Of a DNA stretch of 64,000 nt, positions 9,189-18,319 are shown piece after piece. Source of the DNA: CAZOHG01 sp964579725 (GTDB lineage: Bacteria > Zhuqueibacterota > JdFR-76 > BMS3Abin05). Below the pieces are notes generated by a model, which saw only the letters and a list, made by a program, of their open reading frames with translations, was not told the origin of the DNA and searched no databases. The translations under genes and the position numbers were made by a program. Each line of letters begins with the position of its first letter. Within the stretch, counting starts at the first letter, position 1. The stretch covers positions 43,481-107,480 of the forward strand of contig CAZOHG010000004.1 in NCBI GenBank assembly GCA_964579725.1, given 5' to 3'.

Positions 9189-12100
9189 ATGAAAACGTTT
9201 GTCACACCCGGATTTCATTCGGATGTCGTGTGGCTGGAAGACCAACGCGACTACGCCGTTTCGCTTTTTGCCGATCTGAAACAAAATATTTTAGGCGCCA
9301 AATACGATCCCGATTACGGGTTCTTTGTTCACGAATTGACCTATTTGAAACCGTATTTGGATTCCCACCCGGAAGACCGCGACTATTTGCGGCAACTCAT
9401 TGCGGAAGGGCGTGTCGGAACCGGCGGCTCGCACAGTCAACCCTCTGAAACCATTATTCAGGGTGAAAGTCTCATTCGAAATATTCAATACGGACGGTGG
9501 TACCACGAGGGATTTTTAGGGGACCGCCCCGAAATTTACATGCCCTGGGACGTGTTCGGGCACGTCAGTCAACTATCTCAAATTCTGAAAAAATCCCGCT
9601 TTTTGGGGTGCGTGTGGTCCAAGAACATTCGAGGGGCGCAGGCTGTTTTTTGGCACGAGGCTCCTGACGGCTCCGTCCTGTTGTTCAAACGGGTCGATTA
9701 CGGTTTGGGGATCGACCGCGGCGGGCGCGGTTTTCCCGTCACCAATGAAGAAGAATTCTGGGAACACATTGCACAGCACACCCCGGAAATGGCCTCGTTG
9801 GGATTCACCGTCAATTTGCGCCTGGATGCCGTGGACTTCAAGCCTCCCTCCGCCTGGGTCATTGGAAACTGTCGCCGTTTCAAGGAAGGAAAAGGGCTCC
9901 CTCAGCCGGTCGTCTTTTCGGGCGTTGCACACAGGCAGTGGTTTAAGGAAGCGAAAAAAGAAATCCAGGCAAAAAATCTGGACGTGCCGGTTTTGGCCCG
10001 GGATTTCGAATGGCACCACCAGGGGACGGCATTGTCCCGCACGGAATTTAAAATTGCCAATCGTTTGGCGGAAAATCGGCTTTTGGATGCCGAAAAATGG
10101 GCCAGTTTGGCCGCCCTTTACGGTGCACAGTACCCGGACCGCGCGCTGGACAAGGCCTGGCGCCAGCTTCTCTTTCTTCACCACCACGACGCGATTACCG
10201 GCACAATGAACGACCGCTCTTACCTTGACTTAATGTCAGGACTCCGCGAAAGCCTTGAATTGGCCTCCGAGGTACGCGAAAAATCCACCCGCGCCCTAAC
10301 CTCCCTTGTGGAAACCCAAAATCCCGCTTCGGCGCAGCACGCCCTTCCCCTTGTTGTTTTCAACAGCTTGAATTGGCCGCGCACCGATCTGGTTCGCGTT
10401 TCTTTGGATGTTTCTTCCTTAAAAACCAGCGGTTTAACCGTGACAGACGCAGCCGGTACCAAGCTGCTTTTTGAGGTACTCTCTAAGGAAACCTCTTCGG
10501 ACGGATTTCTCCAGAATGTTCAACTTTTGATTCGGGCGGAAAATGTGCCCTCCTTCGGCTACGCCACGCTTTACGTTTCAGCTTCGGTTAAGCCTTTGCC
10601 CGAAGCAACCGAAGTGGAATCCCTCGAAATTGAGAACGAATTTTTCAAAATCGAAGTCGACCCCACAAAGGGCGGACACCTCACCTCTATTTTCGACAAA
10701 GAGGCCAAACGGGAACTGTTGGACACCACCAAAGGCCTGGGAAATGAAATTGTGGTCATGGAAGAAGTGGCCGGACGACGTGAGCCTTCCTGGGAGGTGT
10801 TTACCTACGGGGTGCGCTTTTTCAGCCGCGATTTCCCGGCAGAGGTTCGGGTGTGGCACGGCCCCTTAACTCAAAAAATCGTCGTAAACGGGAAAACCCG
10901 ATTTGCCAATCGGCACCAAACCGTCACGCTCACTCGCGGCATCCGCCGCATTGACTTTGAGACGGAGCTTTCCGACCATTTTACCCCGCACTGGCTGTAC
11001 GCCGTGACGTTTCCCATTAAATTAGACGGAGCAGAGCCGATTTTCGAGGATCGTTTCGGATTTTTGACCAAACGGAAAAGCAAGGGGAAATTTAACTTTC
11101 AAACGTCCACAAACTGGAATTATTCCGAAGCCGGTGTTCGAAAAGCTAACCGCTGGATCGAATTGGGTGTTAACGGAAAGATTCTAAAAGATGCCATTCC
11201 CATTGCCACCTTCGGCATGACACACGTGGTGTACCCGCACGACCGGCAAGTTCAGAGACTGGCCTTTCGTTTTCAATCGGCACTGATTCGCCGCGGAATT
11301 CCGACAACACCCACTTACGACGACTACGATTGGCCACGCCGCCGAAGTCTACCCCACGAAGACGCCCAAATGCCCCGCCCGGACAACTACGACGAAGATT
11401 TGCCCTACGGCACATCTTTCCGACTTTCTCTGGACGTGGGGGACAAAAACACGTACACGCAGCGGGTTTTGGAACAAATCCCTTCAGAAACGCGCCGCGC
11501 CTTTAAGGAACGTCTCGAAAAGGATGGCGTAGCTGTTTTATTTACCACAGACGGCAAAATCCCGGACGGGTGGCCTCCCCTGCCGGTTCTTTTAATCTCG
11601 GCTCGCAATTTGGAGAATTTGCAGGACAAAACTGAGATTTTAGTCCGCGCGCTGGCCGATTCTGGCGAATGGGTACTCACTTCCGAAGAAGTGGACGCGC
11701 GGGGCAACTTCTCTCTTGAAAACTACGGTGTCGCCCTGCTGAACAATGGCACTGAGCTGAATTCAGTGGAAAAGGACAACACCCTTGTGCATTTTTTAAT
11801 GCACACGGCAGCCTGGGGCGGTACCCCCTGGGGAAAAGATCGCCTCCCGTTTTTCCTCGTTCCGGAATTTCGAAAGCAACGCTTCTTTTACGCCCTTTAC
11901 CCGCACCAGGGGGATGTGCGGCAGGGTCAAACGGTTCAAAAGGGGTGGGAATTCAATCAGCCCTTGTGGGCGGTGGAGACCTCTTTGCACCCGGGCTCGT
12001 TGCCGCCTGCGTACTCTTTTATCGAAACCGATTCCGACCAGGTAATTTTGACTTCTCTGAAGCCGGCGGACAACCCCACGGCGACACTTCATTACGGAAC

Positions 12101-13067
12101 AGTGAACCTGTCCAAGGGACTGGTGCTTCGGGGTTACGAAACAAACGGGAACCCGGAAGATCTGCTCATCCGCACCGCTTTTCCTATGAGCGCGGTTTAC
12201 CAGGCAAATCTTCTGGAAGAAAAGCAAGGGGCTATTCCCATAAAAAACAATCGCTTCCGCTTCCAATTTGGCCCCAATGCCATTGAAACCTTTCTTCTGC
12301 AAACGCAAACGGAATCGGCGCTTTCGAACCGGACCCTCGGTAAGGAAAAAGAAGCTTCGGTGCTTTTCTCCAGATTTTGGACGCACAATGTGGGAGCTGC
12401 ACCTATAGGCTACATGCCCGTTGGCATTTTTCTCAAGGGCGACGTTCGAGCTAAAATTCACATTGACCAGGGCGGGATTACACTCACTACATTTGAAGTT
12501 GGGGTGGTAAACAATTACTTGAACCGCTCGTTTGAGGGAGTGGTCGAATTGGAAGTCCCTTCTCCGTGGCGGGCCCTTCCGCAAAAATTAGCCGTCGCGC
12601 TGCCTCCAGGCGGACAAACGGTAGAAGAAATAACCTTGGATTTGGGCCCTTGGCGCGGGCCGAAGGAAGGCTTTATTCGAGCGCGGATTTCGGACGGCCT
12701 CGATGTGTACGAGGATATTTTGGAAATTGAGGCAACTTTTCTGCCAAATTGGAAGGTAGGGATTGAGAAAAACGACGTGACGGTGACCCTTGAAAACCCC
12801 TGGCGGCAGCGGCTGACGGGGGTTGTAGAAATCATTTCACCCATGGAAACGTGGCCGCAAGCCCTGGTTGCCAATTACTCCTTTTTGGAAATGCAGCCTC
12901 GTCTTTTGCATTTTGACCTGCAGCCAGCGGAGACGAAACAGCTCCGTTTTCGATCCAATCGGGTGCTAAAACAATCCGGTGCCCGCGACGAAGACCTCTG
13001 GCTTGTAGTTAAACTCATGTGCAACGGCCACGTGGATTACCTTCCCGTCATGGGGCTCATTCGGTAG
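9189..13067 (+). CDS. Glycoside hydrolase family 38 alpha-mannosidase
   Basis: A zinc-dependent retaining alpha-mannosidase that hydrolyses alpha-mannosides. Catalytic elements are clear: HSD at residues 10-12 (zinc ligands), MPWDVFGHVSQ with the nucleophile Asp121, and HHHDAITGT at 331-339, the classic GH38 block with a further zinc His. The long C-terminal part is beta-sandwich-like. At 1292 residues it is longer than most bacterial family members, which are about 870-1050 aa. There is no signal peptide (only nine residues precede the first ligand), so the enzyme is probably cytoplasmic and acts on imported mannosides. GGAGG sits 6 bases before ATG 9189. It follows the hydrolase after 245 bases and may have its own promoter; a link to the upstream symporter is an inference from neighbourhood. 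Confidence 0.93.
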   Translation: MKTFVTPGFHSDVVWLEDQRDYAVSLFADLKQNILGAKYDPDYGFFVHELTYLKPYLDSHPEDRDYLRQLIAEGRVGTGGSHSQPSETIIQGESLIRNIQYGRWYHEGFLGDRPEIYMPWDVFGHVSQLSQILKKSRFLGCVWSKNIRGAQAVFWHEAPDGSVLLFKRVDYGLGIDRGGRGFPVTNEEEFWEHIAQHTPEMASLGFTVNLRLDAVDFKPPSAWVIGNCRRFKEGKGLPQPVVFSGVAHRQWFKEAKKEIQAKNLDVPVLARDFEWHHQGTALSRTEFKIANRLAENRLLDAEKWASLAALYGAQYPDRALDKAWRQLLFLHHHDAITGTMNDRSYLDLMSGLRESLELASEVREKSTRALTSLVETQNPASAQHALPLVVFNSLNWPRTDLVRVSLDVSSLKTSGLTVTDAAGTKLLFEVLSKETSSDGFLQNVQLLIRAENVPSFGYATLYVSASVKPLPEATEVESLEIENEFFKIEVDPTKGGHLTSIFDKEAKRELLDTTKGLGNEIVVMEEVAGRREPSWEVFTYGVRFFSRDFPAEVRVWHGPLTQKIVVNGKTRFANRHQTVTLTRGIRRIDFETELSDHFTPHWLYAVTFPIKLDGAEPIFEDRFGFLTKRKSKGKFNFQTSTNWNYSEAGVRKANRWIELGVNGKILKDAIPIATFGMTHVVYPHDRQVQRLAFRFQSALIRRGIPTTPTYDDYDWPRRRSLPHEDAQMPRPDNYDEDLPYGTSFRLSLDVGDKNTYTQRVLEQIPSETRRAFKERLEKDGVAVLFTTDGKIPDGWPPLPVLLISARNLENLQDKTEILVRALADSGEWVLTSEEVDARGNFSLENYGVALLNNGTELNSVEKDNTLVHFLMHTAAWGGTPWGKDRLPFFLVPEFRKQRFFYALYPHQGDVRQGQTVQKGWEFNQPLWAVETSLHPGSLPPAYSFIETDSDQVILTSLKPADNPTATLHYGTVNLSKGLVLRGYETNGNPEDLLIRTAFPMSAVYQANLLEEKQGAIPIKNNRFRFQFGPNAIETFLLQTQTESALSNRTLGKEKEASVLFSRFWTHNVGAAPIGYMPVGIFLKGDVRAKIHIDQGGITLTTFEVGVVNNYLNRSFEGVVELEVPSPWRALPQKLAVALPPGGQTVEEITLDLGPWRGPKEGFIRARISDGLDVYEDILEIEATFLPNWKVGIEKNDVTVTLENPWRQRLTGVVEIISPMETWPQALVANYSFLEMQPRLLHFDLQPAETKQLRFRSNRVLKQSGARDEDLWLVVKLMCNGHVDYLPVMGLIR

Positions 13068-13182
13068 AGGACGAAAGCCTTCCACCCTCTACCGAAAAGG
13101 TGGATTCGTAGTCAAGCTCCCCTTCTGGACATAAGGTTGAAAAGATCGGTGCTTGAAATCGAAATTCGCCACTTGCACCTGA

Positions 13183-13269
13183 GCCCCAACGGGGCGATAG
13201 ACACCAGCCCAGGGCAACGTCCCGGGGAAAAAAGGGTGACCTAAACCAAAAACCACCCTGAAAGGGTGG
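13183..13269. repeat. REP-like palindromic element (three hairpins)
   Basis: Three hairpins follow one another: GCCCC-AAC-GGGGC at 13183-13195, an imperfect one CCCAGGG-CAACG-TCCCGGG at 13208-13226, and CCACCCT-GAA-AGGGTGG at 13253-13269. Strings such as AGCCCAGGGCAACG next to a GCCCC/GGGGC hairpin are familiar from dispersed palindromic intergenic repeats in several bacterial phyla, so a genome-wide repeat family is likely. Only one copy is visible in this window. Confidence 0.55.
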
Positions 13270-13346
13270 GATAAAAATTGGTGGGATTGTGTTGGTGTTG
13301 TTTTAAAAATTCAATTGAGACAAGTCAAGAAAAACATTTCCCATGG

Positions 13347-13362
13347 CCCCCTTCAAAGGGGG
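13347..13362. repeat. Short perfect palindrome CCCCCTT-CA-AAGGGGG
   Basis: Two 7-base arms around a CA loop form a strong hairpin in the space between two convergent genes. It could be a second dispersed repeat or help end transcription; no T-run adjoins on either strand. Confidence 0.45.
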
Positions 13363-13535
13363 ACAATTGAACCACAGCACTTTCTCCACCCGTGTCTCAA
13401 GGACACGGACTGAATCTGACCTACTGGTTCACGGGGAGAGCAATGCCCCGCCGGGCAATTTCCCAATCCCTTTTCTCAAAAAAGTTCATTCGAAAAAACG
13501 GAAAAATTTCTCCATTTTTAGAAGAGTGAGGGCGT

Positions 13536-14762
13536 TTATTCGTAACGGAGCGCCTCAATGGGACTGAGTTTCGCCGCTTTGTAGGCGGGATAAATTCCAA
13601 AGAAAATGCCCACAGAAGAGGTAAACCCGACCCCAAGAAATACAGCCCACAACGAAATGGTGGCCGGCAGCGGGGAAACCGATCGAATCAATAAACCGAT
13701 AAAGAACCCCAGCAACATGCCCAAAACTCCTCCCACAAAACTCACCAGCAGAGATTCCACTAAGAACTGAAACAAAATGTCGCGACTTTTGGCTCCGATG
13801 GCCTTTCGAATGCCAATTTCCCGTGTCCGTTCGGTCACCGAAACCAACATAATATTCATAATACCGATTCCTCCTACCACCAAGGAAATCGCCGCCACTC
13901 CCAACGCCAACAGATACAGCCCTGTGGTCAGATTTCGGTAAATCCGGGTAATCATGTCCTGCTGGTTAATGGCAAAATCATCGGGCTTGGAAAGGGGAAC
14001 GTGTCGCGCCAGCCGAAGAATCCACCGCAATTCGTCTTTGGCCGGTTCCATGTATTTTGGGGCCACGATTTTCACCCGAATGGTTAAGGAGCGGCGAAAG
14101 CCGTAAATCTTCTGAAACGTCCCAAACGGAATATACACGCTGGCATCCAAATTCTGACCGAACAATTTTCCCTTCTTCTTGGCCAGACCTACCACACGAA
14201 AGTGAAATCCGCGGATGGTAATGCGCTGGTTAATCGGGTCTAATCCGTGAAATAACTTGTCGGCCACATCCCAGCCGATGATAGCGACAAATGTGCGGTG
14301 CCGAACGTCCGAAGAAATTAGAAATCGCCCGACTTCCAAATCAATATTAGCTGTTTGGGGGTAGCTTTCATTGGTGCCGATCACATGCACGTTTTTGATG
14401 ACCCGGTCCCGGAAACGCACCAAACCGTACGAACTACTTTCGTAGGAAACGGCCTTTACCAGCGTGGCTTTTTTTTCAATGGCGTGAACTTCAGCCAGTC
14501 CGATATTTTTTCGGTTTCGGTATTTGAACCAATCCATTCCCGCAAACCACGGGTATTTTTGGATGAACAAAACGTCCGAACCCAGGGAGGAAATTTCGGA
14601 CATCATTGCTTTGTCCAGTCCATTAATAACGGTAAAAATTCCAATAATGGTCGTCACGCCGATAATAATCCCCAAAGTGGTTAAAAATGTGCGCAATTTG
14701 TGCACCATGAGCGCTTTGAAGCCCATGACGATGCTTTCCCACATTTCCATTAGAAGTCGCAC
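13536..14762 (-). CDS. MacB-like ABC transporter permease
   Basis: The membrane subunit of a MacB/LolE-type mechanotransmission ABC transporter. It has one N-terminal membrane helix (FLTTLGIIIGVTTIIGIFT), a large periplasmic MacB_PCD domain (about residues 45-260) and three C-terminal helices (FtsX domain) with the family signature SVTERTREIGIRKAIGAKSRDI. It ends in SPIEALRYE, typical of these permeases. It works with the ATPase encoded 8 bases upstream and with the HlyD and TolC proteins of the same operon. GTG 14762 is used as start; ATG 14750 is an alternative. The permease at 24197-25417 is a paralogue with the same layout and the same final residues. Confidence 0.9.
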   Translation of the reverse strand: MRLLMEMWESIVMGFKALMVHKLRTFLTTLGIIIGVTTIIGIFTVINGLDKAMMSEISSLGSDVLFIQKYPWFAGMDWFKYRNRKNIGLAEVHAIEKKATLVKAVSYESSSYGLVRFRDRVIKNVHVIGTNESYPQTANIDLEVGRFLISSDVRHRTFVAIIGWDVADKLFHGLDPINQRITIRGFHFRVVGLAKKKGKLFGQNLDASVYIPFGTFQKIYGFRRSLTIRVKIVAPKYMEPAKDELRWILRLARHVPLSKPDDFAINQQDMITRIYRNLTTGLYLLALGVAAISLVVGGIGIMNIMLVSVTERTREIGIRKAIGAKSRDILFQFLVESLLVSFVGGVLGMLLGFFIGLLIRSVSPLPATISLWAVFLGVGFTSSVGIFFGIYPAYKAAKLSPIEALRYE

Positions 14763-14770
14763 GGGACTTT

Positions 14771-15505
14771 CTATCCTTCCGCTTCTTCATTTTCAAGCTG
14801 AGCGCTGGCCACGCGCCGTTTCTCTTCGGAAATGCGTTCGTCCGTCTCAATCAGGCCGTCGCGAATGTGCACAATCCGGCGACTGTGTTCGGCAATGTAG
14901 CGTTCGTGGGTGACCAAAATAATCGTATTCCCCTGCTCGTACAATTCTTCAAAAATGCTCATGATTTCCTCACCGGCCGCAGTGTCCAAATTACCGGTTG
15001 GTTCATCGGCTAAAATCACGGAAGGACTGTTGACCAGTGCCCGCGCAATGGCCACACGCTGCCGCTGTCCCCCGGACAATTCGTTGGGTCGATGGTGAAG
15101 ACGATCCCCTAAACCAACACGTTCCAGAGCCTCGCGAGCCAGACGTTTGCGTTCTCGTGAAGGAACCCCGCGGTAAATTAACGGCAGTTCCACATTGTGA
15201 AGGGCATCGGCACGGGGCAAAAGATTGAACATCTGAAAAACAAAGCCGATTTTTTTGTTCCGAATTTCCGCCAATTCGTCGTCATTTAAATGACTCACAT
15301 TTACACCCTCAAAAAGGTACTCTCCCGAAGTGGGCGTGTCCAGACAACCAATAATGTTCATTAGCGTCGATTTCCCGGAACCCGACGGCCCCATGATCGA
15401 GAGGTATTCGTTTTTCTCCACGGCCAAATTGATCCCTCGGAGGGCTTTTACCTGAACAGCGCCTAAGTCATAGTATTTTTTCAGATCCCGTACTTCAATA
15501 ACCAT
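14771..15505 (-). CDS. MacB-like ABC transporter ATP-binding protein
   Basis: Cytoplasmic ATPase that powers the adjacent permease. Walker A GPSGSGKST, Q-loop FQMFNLLPRADA, signature LSGGQRQRVAIARAL, Walker B VILADEPTGNLD and the H-loop LVTHE are all intact. Start choice: ATG 15505 gives MVIEVRDLKKYY and has GGAG 6 bases upstream; the upstream ATG 15517 would add four residues and lacks this site. The ~244 residues match stand-alone LolD/MacB-type ATPases. It lies between the HlyD-type adaptor gene and the permease gene. Confidence 0.92.
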   Translation of the reverse strand: MVIEVRDLKKYYDLGAVQVKALRGINLAVEKNEYLSIMGPSGSGKSTLMNIIGCLDTPTSGEYLFEGVNVSHLNDDELAEIRNKKIGFVFQMFNLLPRADALHNVELPLIYRGVPSRERKRLAREALERVGLGDRLHHRPNELSGGQRQRVAIARALVNSPSVILADEPTGNLDTAAGEEIMSIFEELYEQGNTIILVTHERYIAEHSRRIVHIRDGLIETDERISEEKRRVASAQLENEEAEG

Positions 15506-15612
15506 TTTGTTCTCCATTTTATTTGTCGGCTATTGGTAAAGCCATCGGATTGCCTTGCACGGCAGCAGCCGAATCGGGACAATCACAGCAATATTCAAAA
15601 GCGCAGGTGGAT

Positions 15613-16866
15613 TTACTTCTTACTCAACCCCTTTTCCTTCTCAATTTTGACGTGTACCCCATCCTTCAATTCTTTGCTAAGAGCCCGAAAACTTCCCACC
15701 ACGACCTGTTCCCCCTCCTGTACGCCTTCCAAAATTTCAATATCGGTGTCCGATGAAATCCCCGTTTTGACCGGACGAATGTGTGCCACACCGTCTTTTA
15801 CCACAAAAACCACCTCGCGCATTTTCTCGCTGGCTTTCATTTTTACAGGGGACGTTGAGGGGGGCTCCTTTTTCTTCAGTTGTGGGATTTGTGAAATTTC
15901 GCGCACCGTAACGGCCTGAATGGGAACCTTGAGAACATTTTGGTGTTTTTCCGTTTGAATATCGACTGTGGACGACATCCCCGGGCGAAGCTTGGGAATG
16001 GTGTCCAAAATCGCAATCTTCACCTGAAAATTGGTGATTTCCTCCTGCGTACCCAATCCGCGAACAATCGGAGTGTGAGCGATTTCCGTGACAATCCCCC
16101 GAAATGAGGTGTCGGGGAAGGCGTCTACGGTCAAAGTAGCGGTGTCCCCGCGTGCCACATCGACCACATCGTTTTCATCGATTTCCGTTTGAACTTCCAT
16201 TTTCGAGAGGTTTGCCACCTGCAAAATGACATCCTCCTTAAATTGGGAGCCCAAGGCAATTTCTCCGATTTCTTTGTTGCGCTGGATGACCACGCCGTCA
16301 ATGGGTGAACGAATGGTGGTTTTATTCAAATCGTCTTGAGCCTGTTCCAACCGCGCTTTCGCCTGAACCACCTGATCCCGTGAGGCGTCGTAATTGGAAC
16401 GCTGCACTTCGTACTGAGTTTTGGCCTGTTCCAATTTCTCTGCGGAAGTGAGCCCCTGTTGGAACAACTTTTCAAGCCGACTCAGGGCCTTTTGGGCGTT
16501 GTCCAACGAAGCCTTGGCCTGACGCAAATTGGCTTTCGCGGAACTCAACCCGGCCTTTGCCTGAGTAACGGCTGCTTCGTAACGCGTGCGGTCCAGTTGA
16601 ACCAAAATCTGCCCCTTTTTCACACGGTCTCCGTCGTCCGCCCGCAGATCAATGATCCGTGCCGCCACATTGGCGCTAATTTTAACGTTTACTTCCGGTT
16701 GAATTTTTCCCGTTCCGGAAACCAAGTGCGTGACCGTCCCCCGTTCGACCTTTTCCACCTGAACCGCCACGGTGGGGCCGGTGCTTTTCTTCAGGTTCGC
16801 ATAAACGAGAAGCGCTAAAATTAAAACCACGCCACTTGCCAACGCAATTTTTTTCCATTTGGCCAT
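15613..16866 (-). CDS. HlyD/MacA-type periplasmic adaptor (membrane fusion protein)
   Basis: Bridges the inner-membrane ABC transporter and the TolC channel of a tripartite efflux system. An N-terminal helix (IALASGVVLILALLVYA) anchors it. Next come a barrel-sandwich half (VSGTGKIQPEVNVKIS, DRVKKGQILVQLD), a long coiled-coil hairpin of about 100 residues rich in Ala, Gln and Lys, then the second half (IRSPIDGVVIQRNKEIGE) and the beta-barrel and membrane-proximal domains. ATG 16866 is preferred because GGGAG lies upstream; a TTG at 16872 would add two residues. Length about 417 aa fits MacA-like adaptors. It is encoded between tolC and the ATPase gene. Confidence 0.9.
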   Translation of the reverse strand: MAKWKKIALASGVVLILALLVYANLKKSTGPTVAVQVEKVERGTVTHLVSGTGKIQPEVNVKISANVAARIIDLRADDGDRVKKGQILVQLDRTRYEAAVTQAKAGLSSAKANLRQAKASLDNAQKALSRLEKLFQQGLTSAEKLEQAKTQYEVQRSNYDASRDQVVQAKARLEQAQDDLNKTTIRSPIDGVVIQRNKEIGEIALGSQFKEDVILQVANLSKMEVQTEIDENDVVDVARGDTATLTVDAFPDTSFRGIVTEIAHTPIVRGLGTQEEITNFQVKIAILDTIPKLRPGMSSTVDIQTEKHQNVLKVPIQAVTVREISQIPQLKKKEPPSTSPVKMKASEKMREVVFVVKDGVAHIRPVKTGISSDTDIEILEGVQEGEQVVVGSFRALSKELKDGVHVKIEKEKGLSKK

Positions 16867-16886
16867 TCTCAACTCCCACTTCCTTT

Positions 16887-18269
16887 TTACTGCAACAGCC
16901 TGGTAATCTTTTTCTCCAAAAGTCCCATTGTGTTGTACAATTGAACCAGTGCGATCAAATTGTCGTATTTGGTGCTAACCAGAGTGGCTTCACTTTGCGT
17001 AAGCGCCACTTGTGCGTCAATGACTTCCAACAGGGTGCCCGAGCCCACCCGATAGCGCTCTTTCGCCAGACGCAAATCCTCGCGCGCCGCTTTCACATTT
17101 TCATTGTTAATTTGGAAAATTTGCTTGTACGCCTGAAGATTTAAATACGCCTGTTCCACTTGCTGCAGCAGTTGACGCTGTTGATCGTGAAGGTTTTCCT
17201 TGGAAATCATATAGTTCAGGCTTTGGCGTTCCAGATTGGCTTCGCGTTGAAACCCGTTGAAAATCGTCCAACTTACGTTTAACGACATATTCCAGCCGTA
17301 ATTTTTGTCCCACCCCGAATAGACGCGGTCGAGCAGTGTGTTAAAACGACTGTACCCGGCACGAGCCGAAACGGTAGGCAGGTAATCACCTCGAGCCACT
17401 TTAATGGCAAAATTATTGGAATGAATTTGTTCCTGAAGCGAATGAAGGGCCGGGTTGTTGTTCATCGCCATGTGCTTGGCGTCCTCTAAAGTTCCGGTAA
17501 AATCCTCCAGCGGTACATCCACCTGAGCAATGTCCAGCGCGGCATTGGGACGCCTTCCCAACACCACATTCAAATTTGACTTGGCAATCAGAACCTGATT
17601 TTTTTGATTAATGACCTTTATTTGCGCCTGTCCCAAATTGACTTTGGCGCGGAACACGTCCACCTGTGCCACCGAGCCCACCTCGTACATGGCCTGGGTT
17701 TTGTGAAATTGTTCTTTATTGGACTCCAGGGACTTTTCGTACACGTCTTGCAATTTCAAGGCCTTTAACAACTCGAAATAGCGTTGTGTTACCTGCAAAA
17801 TGATGTCCTGGCGCGTCGCGCGGTAATTCCATTCCTGAGAACGGTAACTGGCCTTTGCTTGCCGAATTCGATTCCACCATTTTCCACCATCAAACAGAAT
17901 TTGATTGACGGAAAAACCCAGATTGTAGGAATTCCGCTTGTAGCCGTTTTGAACGATTTCTTTCTGTTGGTAGATAATTCGGCCCAGGGAATCCCGCGCA
18001 ATCGGAACATCCTGCAAAAATGTGCGCGGTCCCTGATTGATGCGCGAGCCAGACGCACTTCCGGAAAGTGAGGGCAAAATGGTAGATCGAGCGCTGACAA
18101 CCCCGCTGCCCGCCAGAGAGATTTGCCTTTGAGCATTTCGAATTTTTGGGTTCTGCTTCAGGGCGATCTGAATACATTCCGGTAAATTCATCTTGGGAGC
18201 GGCTGTTTGTGCCTGCACCCCAAAAGCAAAAAATAGAGAGGCTAACATTCCAATGATCCAACGCTTCAT
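16887..18269 (-). CDS. TolC-family outer-membrane efflux channel
   Basis: Outer-membrane exit duct of the tripartite efflux pump. A signal peptide (IIGMLASLFFAFGVQAQ) is followed by two homologous OEP repeats of about 200 residues, with typical helical patterns such as NLPECIQIALKQNPKIRNAQ at the start, KYDNLIALVQLYNTMG at the end and LRLAKERYRVGSGTLLEVIDAQ near the C-terminus. At 460 aa it is of normal size. It lies 20 bases upstream of the adaptor gene and 50 bases downstream of the Yip1-like gene, so all five genes are probably one transcript. Confidence 0.92.
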   Translation of the reverse strand: MKRWIIGMLASLFFAFGVQAQTAAPKMNLPECIQIALKQNPKIRNAQRQISLAGSGVVSARSTILPSLSGSASGSRINQGPRTFLQDVPIARDSLGRIIYQQKEIVQNGYKRNSYNLGFSVNQILFDGGKWWNRIRQAKASYRSQEWNYRATRQDIILQVTQRYFELLKALKLQDVYEKSLESNKEQFHKTQAMYEVGSVAQVDVFRAKVNLGQAQIKVINQKNQVLIAKSNLNVVLGRRPNAALDIAQVDVPLEDFTGTLEDAKHMAMNNNPALHSLQEQIHSNNFAIKVARGDYLPTVSARAGYSRFNTLLDRVYSGWDKNYGWNMSLNVSWTIFNGFQREANLERQSLNYMISKENLHDQQRQLLQQVEQAYLNLQAYKQIFQINNENVKAAREDLRLAKERYRVGSGTLLEVIDAQVALTQSEATLVSTKYDNLIALVQLYNTMGLLEKKITRLLQ

Positions 18270-18319
18270 TTTGGCTACCTTTTAATTTTGAACAACCATC
18301 GAACCCTTGTTACATTTTT

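Larger units (their letters stand above)
13068..13535. other. Intergenic region between convergent units, with palindromic elements
   Basis: This 468-base stretch separates the mannosidase (+) and the efflux permease (-), which converge here. It carries a cluster of GC-rich hairpins (13183-13269) and a separate palindrome at 13347-13362. Short frames inside it show no recognisable protein, and I see no RNA gene. Confidence 0.6.
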
